Origin: Faecalibacterium prausnitzii
GTDB lineage: Bacteria; Bacillota; Clostridia; Oscillospirales; Ruminococcaceae
Assembly: GCF_003287405.1 (NCBI RefSeq)
Contig: NZ_PRLD01000003.1
Location: 221,224-285,223 of the forward strand
Direction: 5' to 3'
DNA: 64,000 nt
The position numbers were made by a program, and so were the translations under genes. Below the pieces are notes generated by a model that ran no database searches, was not told where the DNA came from, and saw only the letters and a list, made by a program, of their open reading frames with translations. This document shows positions 26,827 to 35,347 of the stretch, piece by piece. Position 1 is the first letter of the stretch; every line of letters begins with the position of its first letter.

Positions 26827-27456
26827 ATGATCCAGGTATGCGACCTGCCGCGTCAGCGGCAGGTACGGCGGCTTTCCGCCGAGGAATTTTTTACATTGGT
26901 GCGCTGCGGCGGGGCGGGGTTTTACCGTCCCTGCTCCGAGGTGCTGCGGATGCTGACCGTAGGCGAGGCGTGGGGCACAGCCGGGGCGGCGCTGCTGGTG
27001 CTGCCCCTCGCCGCCGATACTGCCGCCGCAGCGGCACTGCGCAGCTGGCTGGGACGTAGGCAGCTGGAAGGCGGTTGTCTGCTTACACCGCCGGTGAGTA
27101 CCGGTACAGAGCTGCCCGCCCGGCTGGTGGAAATTGCCGCCGCCCGGGCAGACCGGCTGCGCCGCAAGGGCACGGCATGGGCAGTGGTGGAGTGCACCGA
27201 AACGGCGGCAGCGCTGTTGCCGCTGTATTTCCGGCAGGGCTTCGGGCTGCGGGCGCTGCGCCCGCTGGAAAGCCTTGCGCCCTGTTTTTTGCTGCGCACC
27301 GGCTGCGTGCCCGCCCGCACTGCGCCGGTGTGGGTGCCGCTGGAAGATAGGGTACAGCTGGCATTGCTGCTGGCAAAAGGCTATGCCGCGCTGGACAGCC
27401 GCCCCTACGGCGGCAGCCTTGCGCTGGCGCTTTATCCGCTGAAAGAAACGGAATAA
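26827..27456 (+). CDS. Hypothetical protein, possibly GNAT-like
   Basis: 209 residues, Ala/Leu/Arg rich, no signal peptide. The segment TAAALLPLYFRQGFGLRALR recalls the last helix and strand of GNAT acetyltransferases, but the acetyl-CoA loop (R/Q-x-x-G-x-G/A) is not visible, so the call is weak. CGGAGGAACTGCAA precedes ATG 26827. It ends 28 bases before the dehydrogenase gene and could be cotranscribed with it. Confidence 0.55.
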   Translation: MIQVCDLPRQRQVRRLSAEEFFTLVRCGGAGFYRPCSEVLRMLTVGEAWGTAGAALLVLPLAADTAAAAALRSWLGRRQLEGGCLLTPPVSTGTELPARLVEIAAARADRLRRKGTAWAVVECTETAAALLPLYFRQGFGLRALRPLESLAPCFLLRTGCVPARTAPVWVPLEDRVQLALLLAKGYAALDSRPYGGSLALALYPLKETE

Positions 27457-27484
27457 CGTAAACCAGAGAGGGAATGAGAAAGCT

Positions 27485-28447
27485 ATGAAGGCAGTGATCC
27501 TTGAAAGCTATGTGATGGAAGAAGGAGACTTGGACTGGTCCGGGGTAAAGGCACTGGTGCCGGACACCACCAGCTATGTGCACACCGACTACGCCGACAT
27601 TGCGCCCCGCATCGGGGATGCAGAGCTGGTGCTCATCAACAAATGCCGCATTGACGAAGCAGTATTGGCACAGTGCCCGAACCTTAAATGGGTGGGCATC
27701 ATCGCCACCGGCACAGATAATATCGACCTTGAAGCCTGCCGCCGCCATGGGGTGGCAGTGGCCAACGTGCCGGGCTATTCTACTTACAGCGTGGCGCAGA
27801 TGACCTTCAGCCTGCTGCTGGCCATCTGCCAGTGCGCCCAGCGGTACGACCGGGCGGTAAAGGCCGGGTACTGGCAGCTGGGCATCCCGGCAGAGTACGG
27901 TCTGCTGCCGCAGGTGGAGCTGCTGGGCAAGACCTTTGGCATCTACGGCTACGGCAGCATCGGCCGTCAGACCGCACGCATTGCAAAGGCCTTTGGCATG
28001 GAGGTGCTGGTGTGCACCCGCACGGTGCGCCCGGAGTACGCCGCCGACGGGGTGGAGTTCGTGGACTTTGACACCCTGCTTACCCGCAGCGATGTGCTCA
28101 GCCTGCACTGCCCGGCCACCCCGGAAACCCGCGGGTTGGTCAGCCGGGAAGCCCTTGCCCAAATGAAGCCCGGTGCCATTCTGCTGAACACTGCCCGGGG
28201 CGCACTGGTGGACGAGGAAGCCGTAGCCGATGCACTGGAAAGCGGCAAGCTTGCCTTTTACGGCGCAGACGCCTTTGCCACCGAGCCGCTGCCGCCCCAA
28301 AGCCGCCTGCGCGGCCTGCCGGGCGCGGTGCTCACCCCGCACATTGCATGGACCACCAAGGAAGCCTTGCAGCGGCTGATGGATATTACCACCGGCAACC
28401 TGCGCAGCTTTCTGGCCGGTAAGGGCGAGAATATCGTCAACTCTTGA
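27485..28447 (+). CDS. D-2-hydroxyacid dehydrogenase, NAD-dependent
   Basis: 320 residues. The NAD fold begins at FGIYGYGSIGRQTARIAKAFG (split motif GYGSIG, about 156-161). Catalytic Arg in NTARGALVDEEAV, Glu downstream and His in LTPHIAW form the triad of the glycerate/hydroxypyruvate reductase branch. It probably interconverts a 2-keto and a D-2-hydroxy acid; the specific substrate is not set by the sequence. GAGAGGGAATGAGAAAGCT precedes ATG 27485. Confidence 0.9.
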   Translation: MKAVILESYVMEEGDLDWSGVKALVPDTTSYVHTDYADIAPRIGDAELVLINKCRIDEAVLAQCPNLKWVGIIATGTDNIDLEACRRHGVAVANVPGYSTYSVAQMTFSLLLAICQCAQRYDRAVKAGYWQLGIPAEYGLLPQVELLGKTFGIYGYGSIGRQTARIAKAFGMEVLVCTRTVRPEYAADGVEFVDFDTLLTRSDVLSLHCPATPETRGLVSREALAQMKPGAILLNTARGALVDEEAVADALESGKLAFYGADAFATEPLPPQSRLRGLPGAVLTPHIAWTTKEALQRLMDITTGNLRSFLAGKGENIVNS

Positions 28448-28528
28448 TTTTGGCAGAAGAAACTGCCGTAAAATAACGTATGCACAAGAGCAGCCGGCAG
28501 CTTTGCCGCTGCTCTGAGGGAGGTAAAA

Positions 28529-29020
28529 ATGAGTTACGCTATCGTATTCAGCAGCAAAACCGGCAACACCGCACTGCTGGCACAGACCCTGCAGGAGCAG
28601 CTGCCGCAGGCAGACTGCTGCTATTTCGGCGCACCGGACACTGCCGCGCTGGCAGCAGATACCCTATATGTGGGCTTTTGGACGGACAAGGGCAAGGCCG
28701 ACGCCGACACGCTGGATTTTTTGAAACAGCTGCGCGGCAAGCGGGTATTCCTGTTTGGCACGGCAGGCTTTGGCGGCAGTGCGCCCTACTTTGAAAAGAT
28801 CCTTGCCGCCACCCGGAAGGCGCTGGACGGCAGCAATACCGTCATCGGCAGCTTTATGTGTCAGGGCAAAATGCCGGTGTCCGTCCGGCAGCGGTACGAG
28901 GCCATGAAGGCAAAGCCTTTGCACATCCCCAATCTGGACGCCCTGATCGAAAACTTCGATAAGGCGCTCTCCCACCCGGATGCCGCAGATCTCAAGCAGC
29001 TGAAACAGGCTGTAAAGTGA
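28529..29020 (+). CDS. Flavodoxin family protein (BilS-like)
   Basis: 163 residues. The FMN phosphate loop is SSKTGNTALL near the N-terminus, followed by the W/Y-bearing loops around YVGFWTDKGKAD and FGTAGFGGSAPYF. Overall it looks like the short flavodoxins found with bilirubin reductase (BilS), but no bilR is nearby, so the partner is unknown. A hairpin GAGCAGC/GCTGCTC (28486-28512) lies in the leader directly before the ribosome site GGGAGG. Confidence 0.8.
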   Translation: MSYAIVFSSKTGNTALLAQTLQEQLPQADCCYFGAPDTAALAADTLYVGFWTDKGKADADTLDFLKQLRGKRVFLFGTAGFGGSAPYFEKILAATRKALDGSNTVIGSFMCQGKMPVSVRQRYEAMKAKPLHIPNLDALIENFDKALSHPDAADLKQLKQAVK

Positions 29021-29030
29021 GTAAAAAAGA

Positions 29031-29063
29031 GCGACCGCACATGGTTTTGTGCGGCCGCTTTTT
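29031..29063 (+). terminator. Bidirectional terminator after the flavodoxin gene
   Basis: GCGACCGCAC pairs with GTGCGGCCGC (one A/C mismatch) around a loop. T runs follow on both strands, serving the converging peptidoglycan gene as well. Confidence 0.85.
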
Positions 29064-29079
29064 CTGTATGGGACAAACG

Positions 29080-29772
29080 CTAGTCGATGGTGGTTTTGGT
29101 GCGCCCGATGCCGATGACGGCGGTGGAGATCTTTTTCCAGCTGTCGCAGCCGCACACGCCGTCCACCCGCAGACTGGTGCGCTTCTGGTAGCCGCGCAGA
29201 GCCTGCTCGGTGCGGGCACCAAAGATACCGTCGATGCGGCTGCCGGTCTGGTAGCCAAGGGTGGAAAGTGCGTCCTGCAAAACCATGACATAGCAGCCCC
29301 GGCTGCCCCGGCGCAGGGTGGGGTAACCGGCGGTGGTGCCGCTGCAGGCCGGGGTGCCGTAGCGGCGGTCAAAGTGCACCCATGTGGGGGTCTGGCTCAG
29401 CGGCTCCACATAGCCCCACGCGCCGGTAGCGCGGGCGGCGTTGTAAATTGCGGTGCGCTGGCGCTGGTCAAGGCTTTGCCCCACATCGAACGCTACCCCC
29501 GCGTAGTGCTGGCTGCGGGTGCCGTGACCGCCCTCCCAGATGCGGCGGAAAGCGTACCCCACCGGGATGCCCCTGCCGTATTTGCGGCGGGTCAGGTTCC
29601 ACGCTTCCATGGCGGCAATGGTGGTCCACAGGGTAGGGCTGGACGATTTGCCCCGGAACTCCCGCAGCCGCAGGGTGGTCAGGGTGCTGTAAGGCATGGG
29701 GTCGTTCTCGTTCAGGTTTGCGTAGGTGTACACCTTGTTTTCGTAGGCGTCATAGATCAAAAGGCGTGCCAT
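29080..29772 (-). CDS. M15-like peptidase with C-terminal peptidoglycan-binding domain
   Basis: 230 residues. The centre carries the zinc ligands of the VanY/M15 peptidase group: SQHYAGVAFDVG (H and D) and WVHFD (H). The last ~70 residues form a PG_binding_1 repeat (LRRGSRGCYVMVLQDAL ... IDGIFGARTEQALRGYQ). No signal peptide is visible, which recalls spore or phage-type hydrolases. AAGGAGG eight bases upstream fixes ATG 29772. It starts four bases after the stop of the large peptidoglycan-binding gene, so the two form an operon. Confidence 0.82.
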   Translation of the reverse strand: MARLLIYDAYENKVYTYANLNENDPMPYSTLTTLRLREFRGKSSSPTLWTTIAAMEAWNLTRRKYGRGIPVGYAFRRIWEGGHGTRSQHYAGVAFDVGQSLDQRQRTAIYNAARATGAWGYVEPLSQTPTWVHFDRRYGTPACSGTTAGYPTLRRGSRGCYVMVLQDALSTLGYQTGSRIDGIFGARTEQALRGYQKRTSLRVDGVCGCDSWKKISTAVIGIGRTKTTID

Positions 29773-29775
29773 CCC

Positions 29776-31911
29776 TCATTCCTCCTTCTCGCAGCCGCAG
29801 GGGTCGGTGCACTGGGCTTGCAGAGCGTGCCATGTTTCCCGGTACACGATGCCGTTTACCGGCTGCAGCCCCGCCTGCTGCTGGACAGCCCGCACCGCGG
29901 CGGCGTCTGCCGCGCCAAAGCGGTTGTTGTCGGCCACATAGTCCTCGCCGCAGGAAAGCTGTGCCCGGCGGTTGAGCCAGCGCTCCACCTGCCCCACCTC
30001 CTGCCCGGCGCTGCCCTCGGCGATGGCGCGCCCCGGGTAAGCGGTGCCGGGTGGCGTGTCTCTATCGGGGTTCGGGGCGTGAGCAGCCAGCTGCAAGCTC
30101 AGCGCTTCCACCGCCGTCCATGTGTCGGCATCGGCAATGCCGGTCTGCTCCAGCCCCAGCAGCTGCTGGGCGCTGCGGGTGGCGGCGGCAGTCTCATCGG
30201 TATAACGGTCAGTAAGGGGCGGAGCTTCCACGCTGGAAAAATAATAGGCGATGCGCTGCAAAAGCAGATTGTAGTACAGCACGGTATCACCGCTGCTGCC
30301 CACCGTCAGCGGGGTGCCGGGGTAGGGCAAACGCTTTAAGGTGACCACCGGGCCGGAGGAGCGCAGCTGGCTGGCGCGGCCATAGAGAGAGTTCCATGTG
30401 GTGCGCCCCACCACGCCGTCCACGGTAAGCCCCGCAAACCGCTGGTACGCCCGCACCGCCCGCTCGGTATCCGTGCCAAACTTTCCGTCAATGCTTACCG
30501 GCGGGATGCTGCTTTCGTAGGCGCTCATGAGGTAGAGGTAAAATTGCAGTTCCCGCACCGCCGTGCCGGCAGAGCCGGTGCGCAGCACGCCCGGGTACTC
30601 GCCGGGGCGCAGGGAAGAGGAGAGCAGCCGGTTGGCGATATCGTTGTACACCTCGTACAGCTTTTGCCATGTGGTTTGCCCCACCACGCCGTCTGCCGTC
30701 AGCCCGAAGTAGCGCTGGAACCGCCGCACCGCCGATGCCGTGCCCGCGCCGAATTTTCCGTCCACGGTCACGCTTTCAAGGCTTGTGTATACCGTGCGGG
30801 CGATCTTCAGCCAGAACTGCACCAGCCGCACATTCTGCCCGGCAGACCCCTCCCGCAGCGGCGTGCCGGGGTAGGCGTTGGGGGTGCCGTTGTCGGACTG
30901 GATGCTCAAAAACTCGTCGTACAGCTCCTTCCAAGTGGTCTGCCCCACTATGCCGTCTACGGTAAGGCCGTATTTGCGCTGGAAAGCACGCACCGCATTG
31001 GCGGTGGCAGTGCCGTATACGCCGTCTACCTTTACGGCGGGGATGGCGCTGTCGTACTGCGCCAGCGTGTTCAGCCAGAACTGTACCTGCTCCACCGCGC
31101 TGCCGGAAGCACCGGTGCTCAGCACCGTACCGTTCCATGTGCCGTTGGACAGGGTGCCGGTGGAAGTCTCGCCCTCGCTGGTCAGCTCGGCGAGATCTTT
31201 TACCGATACATAGATATAGCTGATCTTGTACCATGTCTGCCGCCCCACTACGCCGTCGGCGGTCAGGTTGAACTGCTTCTGGAACGCCCGCACCGTGGCG
31301 GCCATCCGGCTACCGAATACGCCGTCTACCGTCAGCTTTCCAAGGAAGGGATAGTCCTTGGTAATGCGGTTCAGCTGCCTTTGCAGGGTGAACACCGCCG
31401 CGCCGCGGCTGCCCTGCCGCAGTGGTGTGCCGGGGTAGCTCTGCGGGATGGAGCGGATGTTTTTGGTGCGCACGATCTCGATGCTGCTGCCGTAGTAATA
31501 GCGCAAGATCTGCAAAGCGCTGCGCCCGTTGTTGGCCAGCGTCACCGTACCCCACTGCTTGAGCCCCGGGCAGGTGACCGACTTGCCATCGCAATACTCG
31601 GAATAATAAGGGTTCACCGTGCCGCTTTTGCGCAGGTAGGTGTTGAAGATATCGTCCGTGATGCGCACCATCACCTCGAACACAGTGCGCCCATGGACGT
31701 AGTACTGGTCGTAGCTGGTGGAGTTGGTGATGTTGAAGGTATAGCCCTTGCTGGGGTACCACTCGGTGTAGATACGGTTCAGCGCCAGCGAGATCTGGCA
31801 GTGAATGTTTGCCCGCAGTGCCTGCTCCGGCCACGGGGAACACCATAAACCAACGGACGAAATAAATGCTGCATCGTGTATTTTGCGGCGTATAAAAAGC
31901 GGCTGCTGCAC
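29776..31911 (-). pseudogene. Large multi-repeat peptidoglycan-binding protein with disrupted 5' end
   Basis: About 700 residues: an N-terminal SpoIID-like helper domain (WPEQALRANIHCQISLALNR ... NPYYSEYCDGKSVTCPGLKQWG) and five or more PG_binding_1 repeats (VDGVFGSRMAATVRAFQ, VDGVYGTATANAVRAFQ, VDGKFGAGTASAVRRFQ and so on). Related proteins carry some 40-50 further residues before WPEQALRAN. Here that part is missing: the frame instead runs back into the terminator hairpin of the upstream gene, and the only in-frame start (GTG 31911) lies inside that hairpin with no ribosome site. A short alternative frame starts at ATG 31873 but is out of phase. A deletion or frameshift of the 5' end is the likely cause. 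Confidence 0.7.
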
Positions 31912-31940
31912 AAAATGCTGTGCAGCAGCCGCTTTTTTGG
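31894..31940. terminator. Bidirectional terminator downstream of the PsiE-like gene
   Basis: AAAAAGCGGCTGCTGCACA pairs almost perfectly with TGTGCAGCAGCCGCTTTTTT. On the minus strand it ends the PsiE-like gene and overlaps the open frame of the next gene. Confidence 0.9.
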
Positions 31941-31956
31941 GGAGCTGATGAAACGC

Positions 31957-32487
31957 TTACGCTTCCGTTTCGGGCTCTTCCTCGGGCTTTGCTTCGGAAT
32001 GCCGCCGACGGAACCAGTCGGCGGGGATGCCGCTCTGGGCAGGGGTAAGATCCGGCGCGGGGTGACCGTCCGGCAGGTGCGCACCGAAGGCAGGGACAAA
32101 AAAGAACTTGCGCACGATGAAAATCAGTGCGATCGCGCCAACGCTGAGCAGGTTCTCCACGGCGGAATCGTGCCCCACCACCAGATGGCGTGCAATGGCG
32201 TAAAGCAGCACCTCAAGGCTGCTGCCGGGGCTGTGCTTAGCCAGCATCTTGATGAACTCGATGCCGATCACAATATCCAGACTGCGCTCCAGAAAGGTGC
32301 GGATCTCTGCTTCGTTGCCATCGAACAGCAGGCCGGGCATCCAGCGGATGAGGGGCACAACGCTGAGCAGCAGACCGATCAGCACCAGCCCGGACAACAG
32401 CACCTCCAGCAGACTGGAAGCCTGAATAATGCGGTTGCGCAGGGAAGTGCGCCAGTGGCTTTCTACCGGGTGAGAGGGATGTTCCAT
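31957..32487 (-). CDS. PsiE-like small membrane protein
   Basis: 176 residues with four hydrophobic helices. The arrangement (LLEVLLSGLVLIGLLLSVV; LDIVIGIEFIKMLAKHS; LLSVGAIALIFIVRKFFF) resembles the phosphate-starvation-inducible PsiE family, and the neighbouring gene encodes a phosphate-binding-like lipoprotein; together these support but do not prove the call. The last ~45 residues are charged and Pro/Glu rich. AAAGGAAGGTCTTACT precedes ATG 32487. Own promoter at 32544-32572. Confidence 0.65.
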   Translation of the reverse strand: MEHPSHPVESHWRTSLRNRIIQASSLLEVLLSGLVLIGLLLSVVPLIRWMPGLLFDGNEAEIRTFLERSLDIVIGIEFIKMLAKHSPGSSLEVLLYAIARHLVVGHDSAVENLLSVGAIALIFIVRKFFFVPAFGAHLPDGHPAPDLTPAQSGIPADWFRRRHSEAKPEEEPETEA

Positions 32488-32543
32488 AGTAAGACCTTCC
32501 TTTCGGCATTCTGCTGCATAAAGATCGACAAAATCCTGCCTTT

Positions 32544-32572
32544 ATTGTAGCAGACGAGAGAAGGTCTGTCAA
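32544..32572 (-). promoter_or_regulatory. Promoter of the PsiE-like gene
   Basis: Minus strand TTGACA (32567-32572), 17 bases, TACAAT (32544-32549). It begins directly after the stop of the upstream lipoprotein gene. Confidence 0.88.
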
Positions 32573-32574
32573 TT

Positions 32575-33579
32575 TCAATCCACGATGGTGACGGTGGTCT
32601 GCGGGCCGACGGCCACATAGCCGGACTTTTTGATGCAGTCCTGCCCGGCGTCGGTGTCCAGCCAGTCGTACAGACGGCGCTCCGGGCTGTCGGCAGCAGC
32701 ATCCGGGTGGATGACGGCGTAGAAATCGTTGCACAGGGGGTAGCTGCCGTCGGCAAGGGTGTCGTTGCTGGGGGCTACATCGTCCACCGCCAGCAGCCGC
32801 AGCCCGGGTTTGGAGTACATCTGGTCGATGTAATAATACACCGAGAAGCCGATGGCGTTGGCACTGTTGTTGTAATCGGCAATGCTGTCCACCAGCTCAC
32901 CCATGGCGGCGGGAGCCAGCTCAGAGGGCGGGGTCATCAGCTCACCGCCCTGAATGAGCAGTTTTTTGAACAGGGTCTGGCTGCCGGAGTCCTCGCCGCG
33001 CTGGAAGGCAACGATTTCCTGATCCTTGCCGCCTACGTCTTTCCAGTTGGTGATCTTTCCGGCGTAGATGTCCCGCAGCTGCTGCTGGGTAAGCGCCTGC
33101 ACGGGGTTGTCCTCGTTGACGATGAACACCAGCGCGTCCACTCCAATGGGCTTCTGCTCCAGCTCCACGTTGGCCTCTTGCAGCTCTTCCTTTACATAGT
33201 CCGGCGCTTCGTATACCACCAGCATCCGGGTGGTGGTGTCGTACAAGCCAAAGTTTTCCCATGCGTAGGCGGTGGTGCTCACCGTGATGCTGCTGCGGGC
33301 TTCTTCCAAGTCCATACCGGTGGTATCGGCCAGCATCTGCGCCATCAGCGGGATGCAGGCGGTGCTGCCGTCCAGCGGGGGAAAATCCTCCACGGTCAAA
33401 AACGGCGCTGCCTGCTGCACAGCAGAGGAAGCAGCAGAGGATGCAGGCTGTTCTACCACAGAGGAGGCGGTGCTGCCGGAGGGCGCATCCGTGCCCTTGC
33501 AGGCGGTCAGTACCCCGGCAGCGGAGCAGGCAGCCAGCCCCAGCAGAAAGCTGCGGCGGGAAATTTTAGCGTTTTTCAT
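32575..33579 (-). CDS. PstS-like substrate-binding lipoprotein
   Basis: 334 residues. The signal peptide combines a twin-arginine-like SRRSFLLG with a lipobox LTAC; a Ser/Ala linker follows. The body has PstS features: DGSTACIPLMAQML, VNEDNPVQALTQQQLRDIYAGKITNWKDVGG, and FQRGEDSGSQTLF, the phosphate-loop region. No pst permease genes are adjacent, so it may be a stand-alone sensor or binding protein. Whether it is exported by Tat or Sec is open. It follows the beta-propeller lipoprotein by 17 bases, so they share a transcript. Confidence 0.85.
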   Translation of the reverse strand: MKNAKISRRSFLLGLAACSAAGVLTACKGTDAPSGSTASSVVEQPASSAASSAVQQAAPFLTVEDFPPLDGSTACIPLMAQMLADTTGMDLEEARSSITVSTTAYAWENFGLYDTTTRMLVVYEAPDYVKEELQEANVELEQKPIGVDALVFIVNEDNPVQALTQQQLRDIYAGKITNWKDVGGKDQEIVAFQRGEDSGSQTLFKKLLIQGGELMTPPSELAPAAMGELVDSIADYNNSANAIGFSVYYYIDQMYSKPGLRLLAVDDVAPSNDTLADGSYPLCNDFYAVIHPDAAADSPERRLYDWLDTDAGQDCIKKSGYVAVGPQTTVTIVD

Positions 33580-33596
33580 AAGAAAGCCCTCCTAAC

Positions 33597-35225
33597 TCAA
33601 TAGCCGTAACTCGGTTCATCGTCCGCAGTGGCAGACGAGAAAATACTCTGGCAGTACAGCCAGTTGCCGCTTGTGTCCATCCAGCCCACATAGAAGCCCC
33701 GTTGTGCAGCAAACACATGGTCGGGCAGGGCGTTCAGGCTGTTAGAATAGTACCCGGCGCAGCTGGCAAGCCCCTGTAATACTACCTTGCCGTCTGCGTC
33801 CAGCACATCGCATACGTTGCCGTAGGCGCTGCCCACAGCGCTGCGGCTGCCGTAGAACATGGGTCTGCCGTCGGGGTCGGTGGTCAGGTAGTTGACGTAA
33901 CTGTATTTGCCCTGCAGGGCGGTCAGGTCGCTGACAAGCCCCTGCGGGCCGTACAGCCGGGTGGCGGTGGTCTCGTAGCGGTCGTTGTCCTGCAATTTCA
34001 GCCAGACGTAGCCGCTGCCGTAGTTGCTCATCCGTACCCGCTGCTGGTGCTCCACCGGCTCTACGGTGGTGTCGGTCAGCAGCTTGCCGTTGTCCTTGCT
34101 GTACACCCGCAGGCTGCCGTCCAGCGCGTAGACGGCTATGGTGTTATCGGTGGTGTTCACATCGTATAGCGGGGTCTTGGTGCCGGTTTCCAGATCATAG
34201 AGCTCGTAGCCATGATCCTCGCCGCTGTGCCATGTTACCACATAGCCCGGGAAATATTGGCTGGGCTGCTCGTCAAAGACGGCAATCAGTCCGCGGTCCT
34301 CTGTGGTCATATCCCGCAGTTCGTACCGGCCATCGCCGGTGGAAAAGCTGGCAAGACCGCCCGGGTAGACCTGCAAAAAGCCCGTGTACTGCTCGCCGGT
34401 CTGGGTGTTATACAAAATCTGGTCGGTGGTCTCGGCTCCGGTGGCAACGTCCAGCTCCACCCAGTCGCTCAGGGTATCGCTGTCGTAGAAAAGGCGGTAT
34501 GCCGAGGCGGCATCGGCGCGGTAGACGGGGGTGCCGTCCTTTTCCTGCACAACTACCCAGCGGTTCTGTTGGTAATCCATATCCCAGTCGTAATCGTCCA
34601 GCCCTTCCGGGCGGGCGTAGCAGCTGAACACCAGCTTATCGCCGCATAGGGTGCAGCTGTATGCGCCCTCCGGCACCGGCAGCGCTGCGCCGGTGGCAAG
34701 GTCGATGACCTGACAGGTGCCGTAGCCGGACTCCGGGACGTAGCCGCCATCGACAAGGCGGCTCTCCTGCAGCACCAGCAGGCCGTTTTGCAGGGTAGCG
34801 TTCTGCTCGCCCTCAAAGGACATCACCTCAGTGCCGGTCTTGTCGTACAGGGCGGTGCGGCGTCCGCCCCGGCCGGTGGGGTCGGACCAGCTGCGCAGCC
34901 AGTAGTCCGCGATGCCGGTGGCACTGTCCTCCACCAGCGAGACGTTCTCGCTGCGGGCAGCCTGATGCAGCGGGGTGCTGCCGCACAGGATGGTGGTGCT
35001 GCTCCCCGCGCGGTCATAGCAGTACAATACCCGCAGACGGTCATCGTTCAGCACGGCGGGGTCGTACAGGGGCTTGCCGCTGTCGTCCGTGGGCACGGAA
35101 ACGGCAGAGCTTGCAGCGCCCGGCACGCCGGTGGCGGGCGGCAGCAGGGCACAGCCGCAGCCCAAGGTAAGGGCAAGGGCTGCGCAGACCGCCCCGCAGC
35201 CGATACGCAAGACAACACGCTTCAT
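33597..35225 (-). CDS. Beta-propeller-like lipoprotein of unknown function
   Basis: 542 residues. Signal peptide with lipobox-like LTLGC near residue 19. The rest is made of short beta repeats with D/G turns (YDLETGTKTPLYDVNTTD, VYSKDNGKLLTDTT, LYGPQGLVSDLTAL), the look of a WD40/PQQ propeller, with many Tyr and Asp. ATG 35225 is chosen for AGGAGTGG eight bases upstream; the frame is open to 35273. Cotranscribed with the PstS-like lipoprotein. I cannot name a family. Confidence 0.7.
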   Translation of the reverse strand: MKRVVLRIGCGAVCAALALTLGCGCALLPPATGVPGAASSAVSVPTDDSGKPLYDPAVLNDDRLRVLYCYDRAGSSTTILCGSTPLHQAARSENVSLVEDSATGIADYWLRSWSDPTGRGGRRTALYDKTGTEVMSFEGEQNATLQNGLLVLQESRLVDGGYVPESGYGTCQVIDLATGAALPVPEGAYSCTLCGDKLVFSCYARPEGLDDYDWDMDYQQNRWVVVQEKDGTPVYRADAASAYRLFYDSDTLSDWVELDVATGAETTDQILYNTQTGEQYTGFLQVYPGGLASFSTGDGRYELRDMTTEDRGLIAVFDEQPSQYFPGYVVTWHSGEDHGYELYDLETGTKTPLYDVNTTDNTIAVYALDGSLRVYSKDNGKLLTDTTVEPVEHQQRVRMSNYGSGYVWLKLQDNDRYETTATRLYGPQGLVSDLTALQGKYSYVNYLTTDPDGRPMFYGSRSAVGSAYGNVCDVLDADGKVVLQGLASCAGYYSNSLNALPDHVFAAQRGFYVGWMDTSGNWLYCQSIFSSATADDEPSYGY

Positions 35226-35287
35226 AAAAACCACTCCTTTGCAAAAAACAGGGAGGAAAATTTTTCCGTTCACTCAGAATACGAAAC

Positions 35288-35328
35288 AGCCGCATTTTTC
35301 ATTGCAGAGCTTGCAGAAAAATGCGGCT
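35288..35328 (-). terminator. Terminator of the MATE gene
   Basis: AGCCGCATTTTT pairs perfectly with AAAAATGCGGCT (35288-35299 with 35317-35328) around a 17-base loop; only a short T run follows on the minus strand. Confidence 0.7.
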
Positions 35329-35347
35329 AAAAATGGTTACAATTGCA

